64,000 bases of DNA from Chromobacterium piscinae (GTDB lineage: Bacteria; Pseudomonadota; Gammaproteobacteria; Burkholderiales; Chromobacteriaceae): the NCBI RefSeq assembly GCF_021129175.1, contig NZ_JAJOHV010000026.1, positions 28,854-92,853 of the forward strand, read 5' to 3'. Each line of letters opens with the position of its first letter. Within the stretch, counting starts at the first letter, position 1. Of this stretch, positions 28,816 through 39,868 are shown in pieces. Both the position numbers and the translations under genes were made by a program. A model generated the notes under the pieces. That model was not told where the DNA came from and did not search any database. It saw only the letters and a program-made list of their open reading frames with translations.

Positions 28816-30033
28816 TCAGACCCGCGGCCAGGCGATCGGGCGGTAATCCGGCAGGCCGTCCTTGAACGGCGGGATGCGCTCGCCCTCCATCAGCGGCTTC
28901 ACGTAGTCCAGGAAAGCCTGGGTGACGCTGAAGCCGTCCGCGCCGATGAACTCCGGCGGCAGCCGTTTTTCCTTGTCGCCCACCGCCGACAGCGGCACTT
29001 CGGCCACATCCCAGCAGTAAGGATGATCGTTCAGGCGCTTGATGCCGGCCATCAGCCCGGTTTTGCCGGCCAGCAGCCATTCCACCGCCTTCTCCCCCAT
29101 CACATAGGCCTGGCGGACGTCGGTGGCCGAAGCCAGATGGCCTCCCGCGCGCTGTAGATAGTCCACCTGGGCCACGTGGGCGGAAATGCCGCGCTCGCGC
29201 AGGATCAGCTGGGCCAGCCAGTGGCCGGCGCCGCCCAGCTGCTCATGGCCGTAGGTTTCCGATTTCTTGGCTTCGGCGACGAAACGGCCGTCCGAGCCGG
29301 TGATGCCCTCGGCCACCGCGATCGCGCACTGGCCGTGCTTGGCCAGGCTGGCGTCCAGCGCGGCCAGGAAGCGCTCCTGGTCGAACGGCACCTCGGGCAG
29401 CAGCAACAGATGCGGCGCTTCCTGCGGGCTGCGCGAGGACGCGGCGCAGGCGGCGGCCAGCCAGCCGGTGTGTCGGCCCATGGTTTCCATGATGAACACC
29501 CTGCCCCAGCCCATGCTGGTCATGTCCAGGCCCACCTCGCGCATCGCGCTGGCCAGGAACTTGGCCGACGAGCCGTAGCCGGGACTGTTGTCGGTGCCCA
29601 TCAGATCGTTGTCTATGGTCTTGGGGATGCCGATCACGCCCAGCTTGTAGCCGGTGCGCTTTTCAAAATCCGCCAGCCGCTCGGCGCAGCCCAGCGAGCC
29701 GTTGCCGCCGTTGATCAACAGATAGCGGATGTCGTGCTTGGCCAGCACGTCGCGCAGGCGCAGCCAGTCCTCCGGAGCCTCCTCGAACGTGCCTATCATG
29801 CGGCGGCTGACGCCGAAGCTGCCGCCCGGCATGAAGGCGAGCTGGGCGATGGCGGTGTCCGACACGCCGTCGGTATCGCACAGGCGATCATCCAGCAAGC
29901 CGGCCAGGCCATCGTAGGCGGCGTACAGGGAAAGCCCCAGGCGGCGCGCGGTTTCAATCGCCCCTTGGGCGGAAGCGTTCAGAACGGCGGTGGGTCCGCC
30001 GGATTGCAGATATACAGCTCTTGGCTTGGTCAT
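28816..30033 (-). CDS. 6-phosphofructokinase, PPi-type with mixed donor signature
   Basis: A 405-residue phosphofructokinase that phosphorylates fructose 6-phosphate. The N-terminus MTKPRAVYLQSGGPTAVLNA and ETMGRHTGWLAAACA are characteristic. The donor-site residues are mixed: GGNGS (109-113) keeps Gly at the position usually Asp in PPi enzymes but has Asn where ATP enzymes have Asp, while PKTIDND (137-143) has the Lys typical of PPi enzymes. The family is usually annotated as diphosphate-fructose-6-phosphate 1-phosphotransferase; the donor here should be treated as open. ATG 30033 is used because the conserved block starts there. Confidence 0.88.
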   Translation of the reverse strand: MTKPRAVYLQSGGPTAVLNASAQGAIETARRLGLSLYAAYDGLAGLLDDRLCDTDGVSDTAIAQLAFMPGGSFGVSRRMIGTFEEAPEDWLRLRDVLAKHDIRYLLINGGNGSLGCAERLADFEKRTGYKLGVIGIPKTIDNDLMGTDNSPGYGSSAKFLASAMREVGLDMTSMGWGRVFIMETMGRHTGWLAAACAASSRSPQEAPHLLLLPEVPFDQERFLAALDASLAKHGQCAIAVAEGITGSDGRFVAEAKKSETYGHEQLGGAGHWLAQLILRERGISAHVAQVDYLQRAGGHLASATDVRQAYVMGEKAVEWLLAGKTGLMAGIKRLNDHPYCWDVAEVPLSAVGDKEKRLPPEFIGADGFSVTQAFLDYVKPLMEGERIPPFKDGLPDYRPIAWPRV

Positions 30034-30314
30034 GATCGCAACCTGGATGAGAAACTGACGGAACAGGCGCGCCGTCGTCCGGGCCGCGCCGATAACGCCA
30101 CCACCATACCACTTGGACGAAAGCCGCCTCAAGACCGATGAGCGCGGCAAAAAACGCTTCCTTGACCAGCGGCAAACTCGCTCGCCGGCGCGCCAGGGGA
30201 AAAGCGCGAAACCATGCCCCGCCCTAACGATCAGTACTTTTTCACGCTCAACGGCGGCAGGATGGCCGCGGCGACCGACACGCCAGCCCGATACCCCTTC
30301 CCTCAGGAGGCACC

Positions 30315-31163
30315 ATGTCCAAACGACACGCCGCGCTTTTCCCGCGCGCCCTTCACGCCCTGATCCCCGCCGCGGCGCTGGCCATCAGCCTCTCCGGCCA
30401 CGCAGTCGCCGCCGACAAGTGGACCAGCCCTCAAGACGCGATCGGCCAGCTCTGGTCCGCCCGCATGCCGCTGGGCGCTCGCTGGACGCCGCAGCAGTGC
30501 AGCAATTACAACGCATTGCCGGCGGATGTCCGGGCCGTGGTCAGCAATACCGGCTCCGGCCTGGTGGTGCCCCAGGTCAAGCAAGATCGCGCGGTGCTGA
30601 CCAACGGCCTGAGGCAGATGGCTTCCTCGCTGCTGCAATACCAGTTGGCCACCGTCGCCGCCGGCCAGTTCTACCCCCCGCAAGTGGACGGCCCGTTCCT
30701 CATGAACGCCGCCTACTGGGCCGAATATGCCCGCTCGCCGCACGGCAACGAACGCAACCACCTGCCGGCAGTCAACATCGCCGGGCTGAATCTGAATCAA
30801 TGCCCCAATCTGGCGAATCTGGGACGGCAACCCGCGATGGATCTGCTGAATCGCACCGCCGGCATCAGCAACAGCCTGCGCTGGCATTGCTACGCCAACC
30901 GCTTCCGCACGGTGGGCGGCGCGCAGATCCCGCTGACCGGTTACGTGGAGCTGACCCAGGCCGAATACCCCGGCGACAATCAGTACGCCTACGCCGCATC
31001 GGACGGCCGCGTCGTCTACGACTACGTCAACAGCCGCGTCTACTACACGGCTGCCCATTACAAGCAATGGAAAAAGAGCGACTTCGCGCCGGACCAGACC
31101 GGAGGCTACGGCTGCACCCCGGCCGGCAGCTGCTGCGACCCGTTCTTCGAAATCATACGCTGA
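30315..31163 (+). CDS. Secreted cysteine-rich protein, possible barnase-like ribonuclease
   Basis: A 282-residue protein with a clear signal peptide (basic start, hydrophobic core ALIPAAALAISLSGHAVAA, cleavage near residue 33). Six cysteines (62, 163, 192, 267, 273, 274) suggest disulfides and an extracytoplasmic site. The segment 208-253 contains Glu217, Arg232 and His248 spaced 15 and 16 apart, nearly as the catalytic Glu73, Arg87 and His102 of barnase, and the context GRVVYDYVNSRVYYTAAHYKQW resembles the barnase end (DRILYSSDWLIYKTTDHYQTF). This is my own motif comparison and needs structure-level confirmation. A perfect AGGAGG lies four bases before the ATG, and a terminator follows. Confidence 0.7.
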   Translation: MSKRHAALFPRALHALIPAAALAISLSGHAVAADKWTSPQDAIGQLWSARMPLGARWTPQQCSNYNALPADVRAVVSNTGSGLVVPQVKQDRAVLTNGLRQMASSLLQYQLATVAAGQFYPPQVDGPFLMNAAYWAEYARSPHGNERNHLPAVNIAGLNLNQCPNLANLGRQPAMDLLNRTAGISNSLRWHCYANRFRTVGGAQIPLTGYVELTQAEYPGDNQYAYAASDGRVVYDYVNSRVYYTAAHYKQWKKSDFAPDQTGGYGCTPAGSCCDPFFEIIR

Positions 31164-31184
31164 TCGCGTCTGCCGCCCATGCGA

Positions 31185-31220
31185 AACGGGCCGCTCCTTC
31201 CACAGGAGCGGCCCGTTCTT
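31185..31220 (+). terminator. Intrinsic terminator
   Basis: A 14-bp stem AACGGGCCGCTCCT/AGGAGCGGCCCGTT with a five-base loop, then CTT; it separates the secreted protein from the convergent nucleotidase. Confidence 0.85.
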
Positions 31221-31243
31221 CCCAAAGCCGCAGCGGCCGAATC

Positions 31244-32890
31244 TTACTCCCGCGCCACCGCCCCGGCCGGCGCGTAACGCTCGGCCCAGATCGGCGAATG
31301 CTTGGCCACGTAGTCCTTGAGCACTTCGGCGTCGACGAAGCCGGTGTTCACATAGCCCGGATGCTCCATCATCTTCGGATAGCCGTCGCCGCCCGAGGCC
31401 ATGAAGCTATTGATCGCCACGCGGTAGCGCTTGGCCGGAGCTATGGCCTTGCCCCCCACCTCGGCCTGCTGCAGCTCGCCGCCGACGATGCGCAGCTTGA
31501 CGCCGGCGAACTGGGCGAAGGCGCCCGCGCCCGGCGTCATCCGCGCCGCGGCCTTCAGGTAGTCCAATGCCTCGACCCCGCTCATGTCCACATAGGCCAG
31601 CGTGCTGCCGAACGGGAACACCTTGAGCACGTCCTTGTAGCTGACCACGCCCGCCGGCAGCGAGTCGCGGATGCCGCCGGAGTTGATCACCGCGAAGTCG
31701 GCCTGGGTTCTGGCCATCATCGCCTCGCCGACGAACACGCCCAGATTGGTGGGCTGGCCGCGCACCACCGAACGATCGCCCTCCAGCTTGGCCGACAGTT
31801 CGCCCACCTTGACGCCCAGCTCGGCCTGGCCCTTGTCCTGATAGGCCTTGAGAAAGCTGCGCAGCTTGTTGTCTTCCGGGATCAGCTCGGTGTACGGCAC
31901 CTTCTCGGTCTTGCCATCGGCGGTCTTCACCGTCTTTTTCAGATTGACCGGAATCAGCTGGTACTTGGCCAGCTTGAGCTTGCCGTTGCGGAATTCGAAA
32001 TCGGCGCGGCCGACATATTTGCCCCACTCGTGAGCCTGCACGATCCAGGCGCCGTTCTGGCGGTCTGGCGCGCAGGGCGCGCCCGGCACGTAAGCGTCGT
32101 CGCGGACGTTCTCTGCCTTCATGCACACCGGGTTCTGGCTATGGCCGCCGACGATCAGGTCCAGCCCCTTCACCGCGCGCGCCATTTCCACGTCGCCCGG
32201 CGCGTTGACGCCATGATTGCCGTCGGCGTAATGGCCCATGTGGGTGGCGGCGATGACGATGTCGGCCTGCTGGCGCAGCTCCGGCACCAGCTTGGCCGCC
32301 TCGGCGATCGGGCTCTTGAATTCGATGCCCTTGATCTGGGCCGGGTTCACCATCTTCGCGGTATCGTCGGTGGTCAGGCCCATCACCGCCACCTTGACGC
32401 CGCCCAGGTTGAACATGGCGTAGGGATCGAACATCCGCTTGCCGTCCTGGTAGATGTTGGCTGACAGCATCGGGAAATTGATCCACTTGCGCTGCTGCAT
32501 CAGCACCGGCACCGGCTTGTCGAACTCGTGGTTGCCCACCGCCATCGCGTCGTAGCCGATGCGGTCCATGCCGCGAAAATCGGGCTCGGCGTTCTGCAGA
32601 TCGGACTCCGGCACGCCGGTGTTGATGTCGCCGCCGGACAGCAGCAGCATGTAGCCGCCTTCGGCCTTCACCTCGGCGCGCACCTTGTCCACCACCGTTT
32701 TCTGCGCGGCGAGTCCGTATTCGCCGTCGCTGTTGGGCCAGAAACGGCCATGGTGGTCGTTGGTGTGCAGGATGGTGATCTTGTAGACCTTGCCGCTGTC
32801 GTAATTGCCCTTGCCCGGCGGGGTCGCGCAAGCGGACAGCAGGCCGGCGGCCAGCAGGGATACGGCGATGGATTTGAGCTCGGTGCGCAT
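31244..32890 (-). CDS. 5'-nucleotidase / UshA-like lipoprotein
   Basis: A 548-residue metallophosphoesterase. The N-terminus is a lipoprotein signal with lipobox LLSAC (Cys21 would be lipidated), placing it in the periplasm or outer membrane. The metal motifs are ITILHTNDHHGRFW, LSGGDINTG, AVGNHEFDKP and ATHMGHYADG, and the C-terminal 5'-nucleotidase domain holds NSGGIRDSLPAGVVSYKDVLKVFPFG. It should dephosphorylate extracellular nucleotides or UDP-sugars for scavenging. It is a lone gene, with a hairpin of the glnS terminator upstream of its start. Confidence 0.93.
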   Translation of the reverse strand: MRTELKSIAVSLLAAGLLSACATPPGKGNYDSGKVYKITILHTNDHHGRFWPNSDGEYGLAAQKTVVDKVRAEVKAEGGYMLLLSGGDINTGVPESDLQNAEPDFRGMDRIGYDAMAVGNHEFDKPVPVLMQQRKWINFPMLSANIYQDGKRMFDPYAMFNLGGVKVAVMGLTTDDTAKMVNPAQIKGIEFKSPIAEAAKLVPELRQQADIVIAATHMGHYADGNHGVNAPGDVEMARAVKGLDLIVGGHSQNPVCMKAENVRDDAYVPGAPCAPDRQNGAWIVQAHEWGKYVGRADFEFRNGKLKLAKYQLIPVNLKKTVKTADGKTEKVPYTELIPEDNKLRSFLKAYQDKGQAELGVKVGELSAKLEGDRSVVRGQPTNLGVFVGEAMMARTQADFAVINSGGIRDSLPAGVVSYKDVLKVFPFGSTLAYVDMSGVEALDYLKAAARMTPGAGAFAQFAGVKLRIVGGELQQAEVGGKAIAPAKRYRVAINSFMASGGDGYPKMMEHPGYVNTGFVDAEVLKDYVAKHSPIWAERYAPAGAVARE

Positions 32891-32929
32891 TTTTTCTCCT
32901 TATGAGCCGGCGTTGCCGCTTGCGCATGC

Positions 32930-32957
32930 AAAAATGGCGAACCCTGGGGCTCGCCAT
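32930..32957 (-). terminator. Intrinsic terminator of glnS
   Basis: Read on the minus strand, ATGGCGA pairs with TCGCCAT and is followed by TTTTTG, 20 bases beyond the glnS stop codon. Confidence 0.75.
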
Positions 32958-32976
32958 CCGGCAGTGCTGCGATGAT

Positions 32977-34659
32977 TTACTTCCAGCTGTCCTTCAAACC
33001 GACGGTGCGGTTGAACACCGCCTTGTCGCCCTTGCGGTGTTCGTAGCGGTCGGTGACGAAGTACCCCAGGCGCTCGAACTGGAAGCGCGACTCCGGCTCC
33101 GCCTGCAGCACCGACGCCTCCACGAAGGCAGGCACCAGTTTCAGCGATTCCTGGCTCAGGAACTGGCGGAAGTCGACGTATTCGCCATCCTCGCCGCGCA
33201 CTGCGTCCGGACGCTGCTCGGTGAACAGGCGCTCGTACCAGCGAACGTCGGCCTGGATCGCATGCTCGGCCGACACCCAATGGATCACGCCCTTGACCTT
33301 GCGGCCTTCCGGGTTCTTGCCCAGCGTGTCGTGGTCGATCGAGCACTTCAGCTCGATGATCTCGCCATTGGCGTCCTTCACCACTTCGTCGCACTTGATC
33401 ACGTAGGAGTAGCGCAGGCGTACTTCGCCGCCGGCGGTCAGGCGCTGCCATTTCGGCGGCGGCACCTCGGCGAAATCGTCGCGCTCGATCCAGATCTCGC
33501 GGGCGATCGGCACCTCGCGCTCGCCGAATTCCGGATGGTGCGGGTGGAACGGCGCGCTGCGGCTGGCAGTGACGGCGGCGTCGTAGTTGCTCAGCGTCAC
33601 TTTCAGCGGATTGACCACGGCCATCACGCGCGGCGAGTCGTTTTCCAGCGTCTCGCGCACCGCGCCTTCCAGAATGGCCATGTCGATGATGTTTTCGCTC
33701 TTCGACACGCCGATGCGCTGGGCGAACAGCTTGATGCCGGCCGGGCTGTAGCCGCGGCGGCGCATGCCGGCGATGGTGGGCATGCGCGGGTCGTCCCAGC
33801 CGGTGACGGCGCCGTCGTTGACCAGCGCCTGCAGCTTGCGCTTGGAAGTCAGCGCGTACAGCAGCTCCAGGCGGGAGAATTCGATCTGCTGCGGATGGTG
33901 GCCGATGCTGATGTTGTCCAGCACCCAGTCGTACAGCGGGCGGTGGTCTTCAAACTCCAGCGAGCACAGCGAGTGGGTGATGCCCTCGATGGCGTCGGAA
34001 ATGCAGTGGGTGTAGTCGTACATCGGGTAGATGCACCACTTGTCGCCGGTGCGGTGGTGATGCACGCGGCGGATGCGGTAGATGGCCGGATCGCGCAGAT
34101 TGATGTTGCCGGAAGCCATGTCGATCTTCAGGCGCAGCGTCTTGCTGCCGTCCGGGAACTCGCCGTTCTTCATGCGGGTGAACAGATCGAGGTTTTCTTC
34201 CGGCGTGCGGTCGCGGTAGGGGCTGTTCTTGCCCGGCTCGGTCAGGTTGCCGCGGTACTGGCGCATTTCCTCGGCGGACAGATCGTCCACATAGGCCTTG
34301 CCGGCCTGGATCAGCTCGACGGCGTAGCCATACAGGCGGTCGAAGTAGTCGGATGCGTAGCGCACCTCGCCGTTCCACTTGAAGCCCAGCCAGGAGATGT
34401 CCTGCTTGAACGCCTCGACGAACTCGTCCGATTCCTTCTCCGGATTGGTGTCGTCCATGCGCAGATTGCACTGGCCGTTGTAGTCCTCGGCCAGACCGAA
34501 GTTGATGCAGATCGCCTTGGCGTGGCCGATGTGGGCGAAGCCGTTCGGCTCGGGCGGGAAGCGGGTCACCACCGATTTGCGGCGGCCGGTGGCCAGATCC
34601 TCGTCGATGATGCTGCGAATGAAGTTGTTGACAACCGGCGCGTTGTTTTCCGTGCTCAT
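32977..34659 (-). CDS. glnS: Glutaminyl-tRNA synthetase
   Basis: A 560-residue class I synthetase starting [27 protein letters not shown], which matches the usual GlnRS N-terminus; longer frames are ignored. [23 protein letters not shown] holds the HIGH motif, and [13 protein letters not shown] is the MSK-type loop. The C-terminal anticodon-binding beta barrels ([33 protein letters not shown]) are complete. Presence of GlnRS means glutaminyl-tRNA need not come from an amidotransferase. It lacks an obvious operon partner. Confidence 0.97.
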   Translation of the reverse strand: MSTENNAPVVNNFIRSIIDEDLATGRRKSVVTRFPPEPNGFAHIGHAKAICINFGLAEDYNGQCNLRMDDTNPEKESDEFVEAFKQDISWLGFKWNGEVRYASDYFDRLYGYAVELIQAGKAYVDDLSAEEMRQYRGNLTEPGKNSPYRDRTPEENLDLFTRMKNGEFPDGSKTLRLKIDMASGNINLRDPAIYRIRRVHHHRTGDKWCIYPMYDYTHCISDAIEGITHSLCSLEFEDHRPLYDWVLDNISIGHHPQQIEFSRLELLYALTSKRKLQALVNDGAVTGWDDPRMPTIAGMRRRGYSPAGIKLFAQRIGVSKSENIIDMAILEGAVRETLENDSPRVMAVVNPLKVTLSNYDAAVTASRSAPFHPHHPEFGEREVPIAREIWIERDDFAEVPPPKWQRLTAGGEVRLRYSYVIKCDEVVKDANGEIIELKCSIDHDTLGKNPEGRKVKGVIHWVSAEHAIQADVRWYERLFTEQRPDAVRGEDGEYVDFRQFLSQESLKLVPAFVEASVLQAEPESRFQFERLGYFVTDRYEHRKGDKAVFNRTVGLKDSWK

Positions 34660-34771
34660 GTTCTGGCTGTGGGTATGGATAGCGAATCGGCCATTGTAAC
34701 CGATTTTCCCGCCATTTTCGCCAAGCGGCCGATTCCTCGCTCCGCCCACCGTTCGGACGGAGCCGGCGGAC

Positions 34772-35371
34772 TCAGCTCGACCGCTCCAGCACCGCCTCCC
34801 ACAGGGCTTTCGGCAACGCGTATTTGCCGCTGACATGGTGCTCCAGCGACAGAATGCGCCAACCGCCGGCGAACAGCTCGCGCACCGCCCGCTCATTGAA
34901 AAACCGCTTGGGCGCGCCGTCCACCAGATAATAATCCTGCGCGATTTCGGGATGGCCGCTGGCGCCGTAATGATGGTCGTCGGCCGCGTTCAGCCGGCAC
35001 AGCAGCTTGCCGCCGGGCGGCAGACACTGGCGGATGCGCTCCGCGATCTCCACCGTTTCATCCCAGGGAAAATAATGCAGCGACAGACTAGCCACCACCG
35101 CGCCCGGCCGCACGCCGCCCAGTGGAAACGGCTGCCGAACATCCCGGCAATGAAACTTGCCGCCGGGCGCGCGGCGAGCTGCGGCGGCAATCGAGTCAGC
35201 AGATAGATCGAAGGCGATCAACTCCAGCCCCGCGCCGAGCAGCTCGACCGAATCCTCGCCCTCGCCGCAGCCTATCTCCAGAACCGGCCCCTGCCTGCCC
35301 GCCTCCCGCAGCAATGGCAGCCAGCGCGCCAGCCACGGATCCCGGCTCTCGGACGGGTCAGGCCGGCTCAC
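34772..35371 (-). CDS. Class I SAM-dependent methyltransferase
   Basis: About 199 residues. The SAM-binding motif I is [19 protein letters not shown], motif [18 protein letters not shown] with the acidic loop [13 protein letters not shown], and motif [24 protein letters not shown]; the final half is [19 protein letters not shown] place the start at GTG 35371, overlapping the acetyltransferase stop (35358) by 14 bases, because most of the upstream part is composed of the other gene in a different frame. The substrate is unknown. The overlap suggests translational coupling with the acetyltransferase upstream. Confidence 0.8.
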   Translation of the reverse strand: MSRPDPSESRDPWLARWLPLLREAGRQGPVLEIGCGEGEDSVELLGAGLELIAFDLSADSIAAAARRAPGGKFHCRDVRQPFPLGGVRPGAVVASLSLHYFPWDETVEIAERIRQCLPPGGKLLCRLNAADDHHYGASGHPEIAQDYYLVDGAPKRFFNERAVRELFAGGWRILSLEHHVSGKYALPKALWEAVLERSS

Positions 35372-36077
35372 GGATCTCGCCCAGAAAATCGGCCAGCGGG
35401 CGGCGCTGCCTGCCCACAGCGTCGAAATTGCCGTTTGCCAGATAAGCGGCAAAAGCCGGCTTCAACGCCTGCCATTCGCCATCCAGCATGGAAAACACGT
35501 GGGTGTCGCGATTGCGGCGCTTGACCACCATGGCCTGCCGCAAAGTGCCCTCGAACTGGAAACCCAGGCGGCGGGCGGCGGCGGCGGAAGCGGCGTTGCG
35601 CGAATCGCAGCGCCATTCGCAGCGGCGGTAGCCCAGCTCGAACGCGGCCTTCAGCAGCAGGAACGCCGCCTCGGTGGCCAAGCGGGTGCGGCGCAGCGCC
35701 GCCGAAAAATTGACGTGGCCGATCTCGATCGCCCCGTGGGCCTGGACCATCTGCCGATAGCCGAGGAAACCCAGCGGCTGTTCCGAGTCTTTGGCGCACA
35801 CGATGTAGAGCGCGGTGTCCGACTGCGCCACGGTCAGCGCCAGCCAGGTCATGAATCCATCCTCATCGGCGAACGGGCCATAGGGAAGATGCTCCCAATG
35901 CTCGTCGTCGCCGGCGAACAGCCGGAACAGCGCCGCGCCATGGCGGGGCGCGTCCAGCGGACGCAGGGACACGGTCTCGCCATGGATGGGGGCCTCTGGC
36001 GCCTTGCCGGCGGAACGCCAGTCGGGCAGAAGCTGGATCGGGGGAATGTAGGACGGGAATATCTGCGGAGAATGCAT
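35358..36077 (-). CDS. GNAT-family N-acetyltransferase (RimJ/RimL-like)
   Basis: A 239-residue protein. The GNAT core spans about residues 30-200: EIGHVNFSAALRRTRLATEAAFLLLKAAFEL is the acetyl-CoA-binding segment and YRRCEWRCDSRNAASAAAARRLGFQFEGTLRQAMVVKRRNRDTHVFS is very like RimL/RimJ acetyltransferases. The start MHSPQIFPSYIPPIQ at 36077 fits. A methyltransferase gene begins inside its last 14 bases. Targets may be protein N-termini or small amines; not determinable here. The ribosome site before the start is weak. Confidence 0.9.
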   Translation of the reverse strand: MHSPQIFPSYIPPIQLLPDWRSAGKAPEAPIHGETVSLRPLDAPRHGAALFRLFAGDDEHWEHLPYGPFADEDGFMTWLALTVAQSDTALYIVCAKDSEQPLGFLGYRQMVQAHGAIEIGHVNFSAALRRTRLATEAAFLLLKAAFELGYRRCEWRCDSRNAASAAAARRLGFQFEGTLRQAMVVKRRNRDTHVFSMLDGEWQALKPAFAAYLANGNFDAVGRQRRPLADFLGEIREPA

Positions 36078-36218
36078 GCTCAGGCGGCCGTTTCTGTTTT
36101 TTCTATGGAAATGGCGGGGCCCGGCCGCCGCGAACGCGGCGCCGGATCGAAAAAACAAGGTCATTTTGCTACAAAACGGCAATCCGCGTTACCCATTTCG
36201 AGTTTGGCGCGGACAGAC

Positions 36219-37070
36219 TCATGCCAGAGTCCTGCCGGTCAGCCGCTCCAGCTGCCGCAGCGGCGACTTGGCCGGGTCGTCCATCTTATCCAGCGGCAGC
36301 CACAGCGTCTGCTCCAGCATGAACTGGCCGGACATCACCGCGTGGGACGCGTGGTCGGAGAAGCAGATCCAGGCGCCGCCCGGCGCGAACGGCACCGTCT
36401 GCTGCGGACAATCGCGCTGGTAATCCAAATCGGCCTTCATCGCGTCGTGCAGATGCAGCATGATGTGGTCGTAGCCGCTGCGCTTGCGCTTGGTGATCTT
36501 CAGCGCCGCCAGCAGCGCGGCCGAGCCTGGCCATTGCGCCGGCACCCGCGGCAGCATCTTTTTGGCCATCTCCTCGAACGGCTCGCCGACGCGCCACACT
36601 CGCGGCTCGCCCGCCGGATTGATGTTGCAGAACACGCGCAGGATGCGCTCGCCGTAGGTGGGGCGGGACGGGAAGGCGTCCACGTGCAGGCGGCTGTCGT
36701 CCTTGCGCCACGAGGTCTTGCGGTCTTCCACCCGCACCAGGCGCAGGCTGGTGGGCGCGGCGCGGGTCTTGCCCTGGTATTCCGGCAGCACCCGAGCCAA
36801 GAGGTCGGCCGCCGCCTGCTGATAACGCGAGACCAGCGAGCGCACCGCGCGCTGCGCGTCATCCCCGCCCAACACGCCGTGCAACGCGCCGTTGTCCGGC
36901 TCCAGGCTGATGTTCTTGCGCTTGGGATCGGCGATGGCCGGGTTCAGCAACGCCTGCTCGGCGGCATCAAGCGTAAAGCCGAAATCCGGCACATGCAGCA
37001 CCGCGCCCGCCTCCAGCCTGCTCACCAGCCCTTGGTCCCCGTCCTTCACTCCGACAATGCGTTCCGCCAT
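36219..37070 (-). CDS. Kdo hydroxylase-family Fe(II)/2-oxoglutarate dioxygenase
   Basis: A 283-residue protein that fits the Kdo_hydroxy family: SRLHVDAFPSRPTYGERILRVFCNINPAGEPRVWRVGEPFEEMA is the family core, whose His-x-Asp pair would bind iron, and GAWICFSDHASHAVMSGQFMLEQTLWLPL supplies the distal histidine. Family members (KdoO) hydroxylate Kdo of the lipopolysaccharide inner core to Ko. GGGAG lies eight bases before ATG 37070. It is monocistronic here and not next to other lipid A genes. Involvement in lipopolysaccharide remodelling is inferred from the family. Confidence 0.85.
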   Translation of the reverse strand: MAERIVGVKDGDQGLVSRLEAGAVLHVPDFGFTLDAAEQALLNPAIADPKRKNISLEPDNGALHGVLGGDDAQRAVRSLVSRYQQAAADLLARVLPEYQGKTRAAPTSLRLVRVEDRKTSWRKDDSRLHVDAFPSRPTYGERILRVFCNINPAGEPRVWRVGEPFEEMAKKMLPRVPAQWPGSAALLAALKITKRKRSGYDHIMLHLHDAMKADLDYQRDCPQQTVPFAPGGAWICFSDHASHAVMSGQFMLEQTLWLPLDKMDDPAKSPLRQLERLTGRTLA

Positions 37071-37339
37071 GATTTCGTCTCCCATCCCGGCAATCATCCA
37101 ATATTTCGAGAGGCGCGGGCTTGCCGCGCCGCGCAAACCGGCAAGGGTACACCCAAAGCCGCCGCGCCGGCAGCCCCGTCCCAGAGCAGGCCGGCCAGCG
37201 CCTTGATTCGCCTGAAAAATCCCCGCGCGCAAAGCCCCTACCGCCATGCGGGCGATTGGCGAGAATAAACAGTTGTTTATGCTGATTTTTTTGCCAGAAT
37301 GCGGCATAATGGCCGGCTGCCTGAATTCGACGTGAACGC

Positions 37340-39607
<2,268 letters not shown>

Positions 39608-39621
39608 CGCGGCCCAAGCGA

Positions 39622-39647
39622 AAAACGCCGCCTTACCGCGGCGTTTT
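39622..39647 (+). terminator. Intrinsic terminator of the YgiQ gene
   Basis: AAAACGCCGC and GCGGCGTTTT pair around CTTACC and end in T residues, 14 bases after the stop codon. Confidence 0.9.
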
Positions 39648-39788
39648 CCTCGCCGCCGCACCCGACATGCCAATGCGCTGGCGCCGCGCCCAGACTAGGG
39701 GCACAATGTTGCGAGCGGCATGCCATAAACGGTAACACTCGACCGCGAAACTGAATGCCGTTGCAAGGTGCCCCTCTCCCCATCGCCA

Positions 39789-39814
39789 AACCGCTCTCCC
39801 CCGGGAGAGCGGTT
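39789..39814. repeat. 12-bp perfect hairpin upstream of selO
   Basis: AACCGCTCTCCC (39789-39800) and GGGAGAGCGGTT (39803-39814) pair around a two-base loop, 55 bases before the selO start. There is no T-run. It may be a small dispersed repeat or a leader RNA element. Confidence 0.6.
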
Positions 39815-39868
39815 GGGGAACGGGGCCGCAAGACGCCCACTCGACACCTCCGCCCACGAGAAACCGCC

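Noticed and set aside
30113..32464. 783-codon plus-strand frame across the secreted protein and nucleotidase genes
   Set aside because: It runs through two real genes in other frames and shows no domain.
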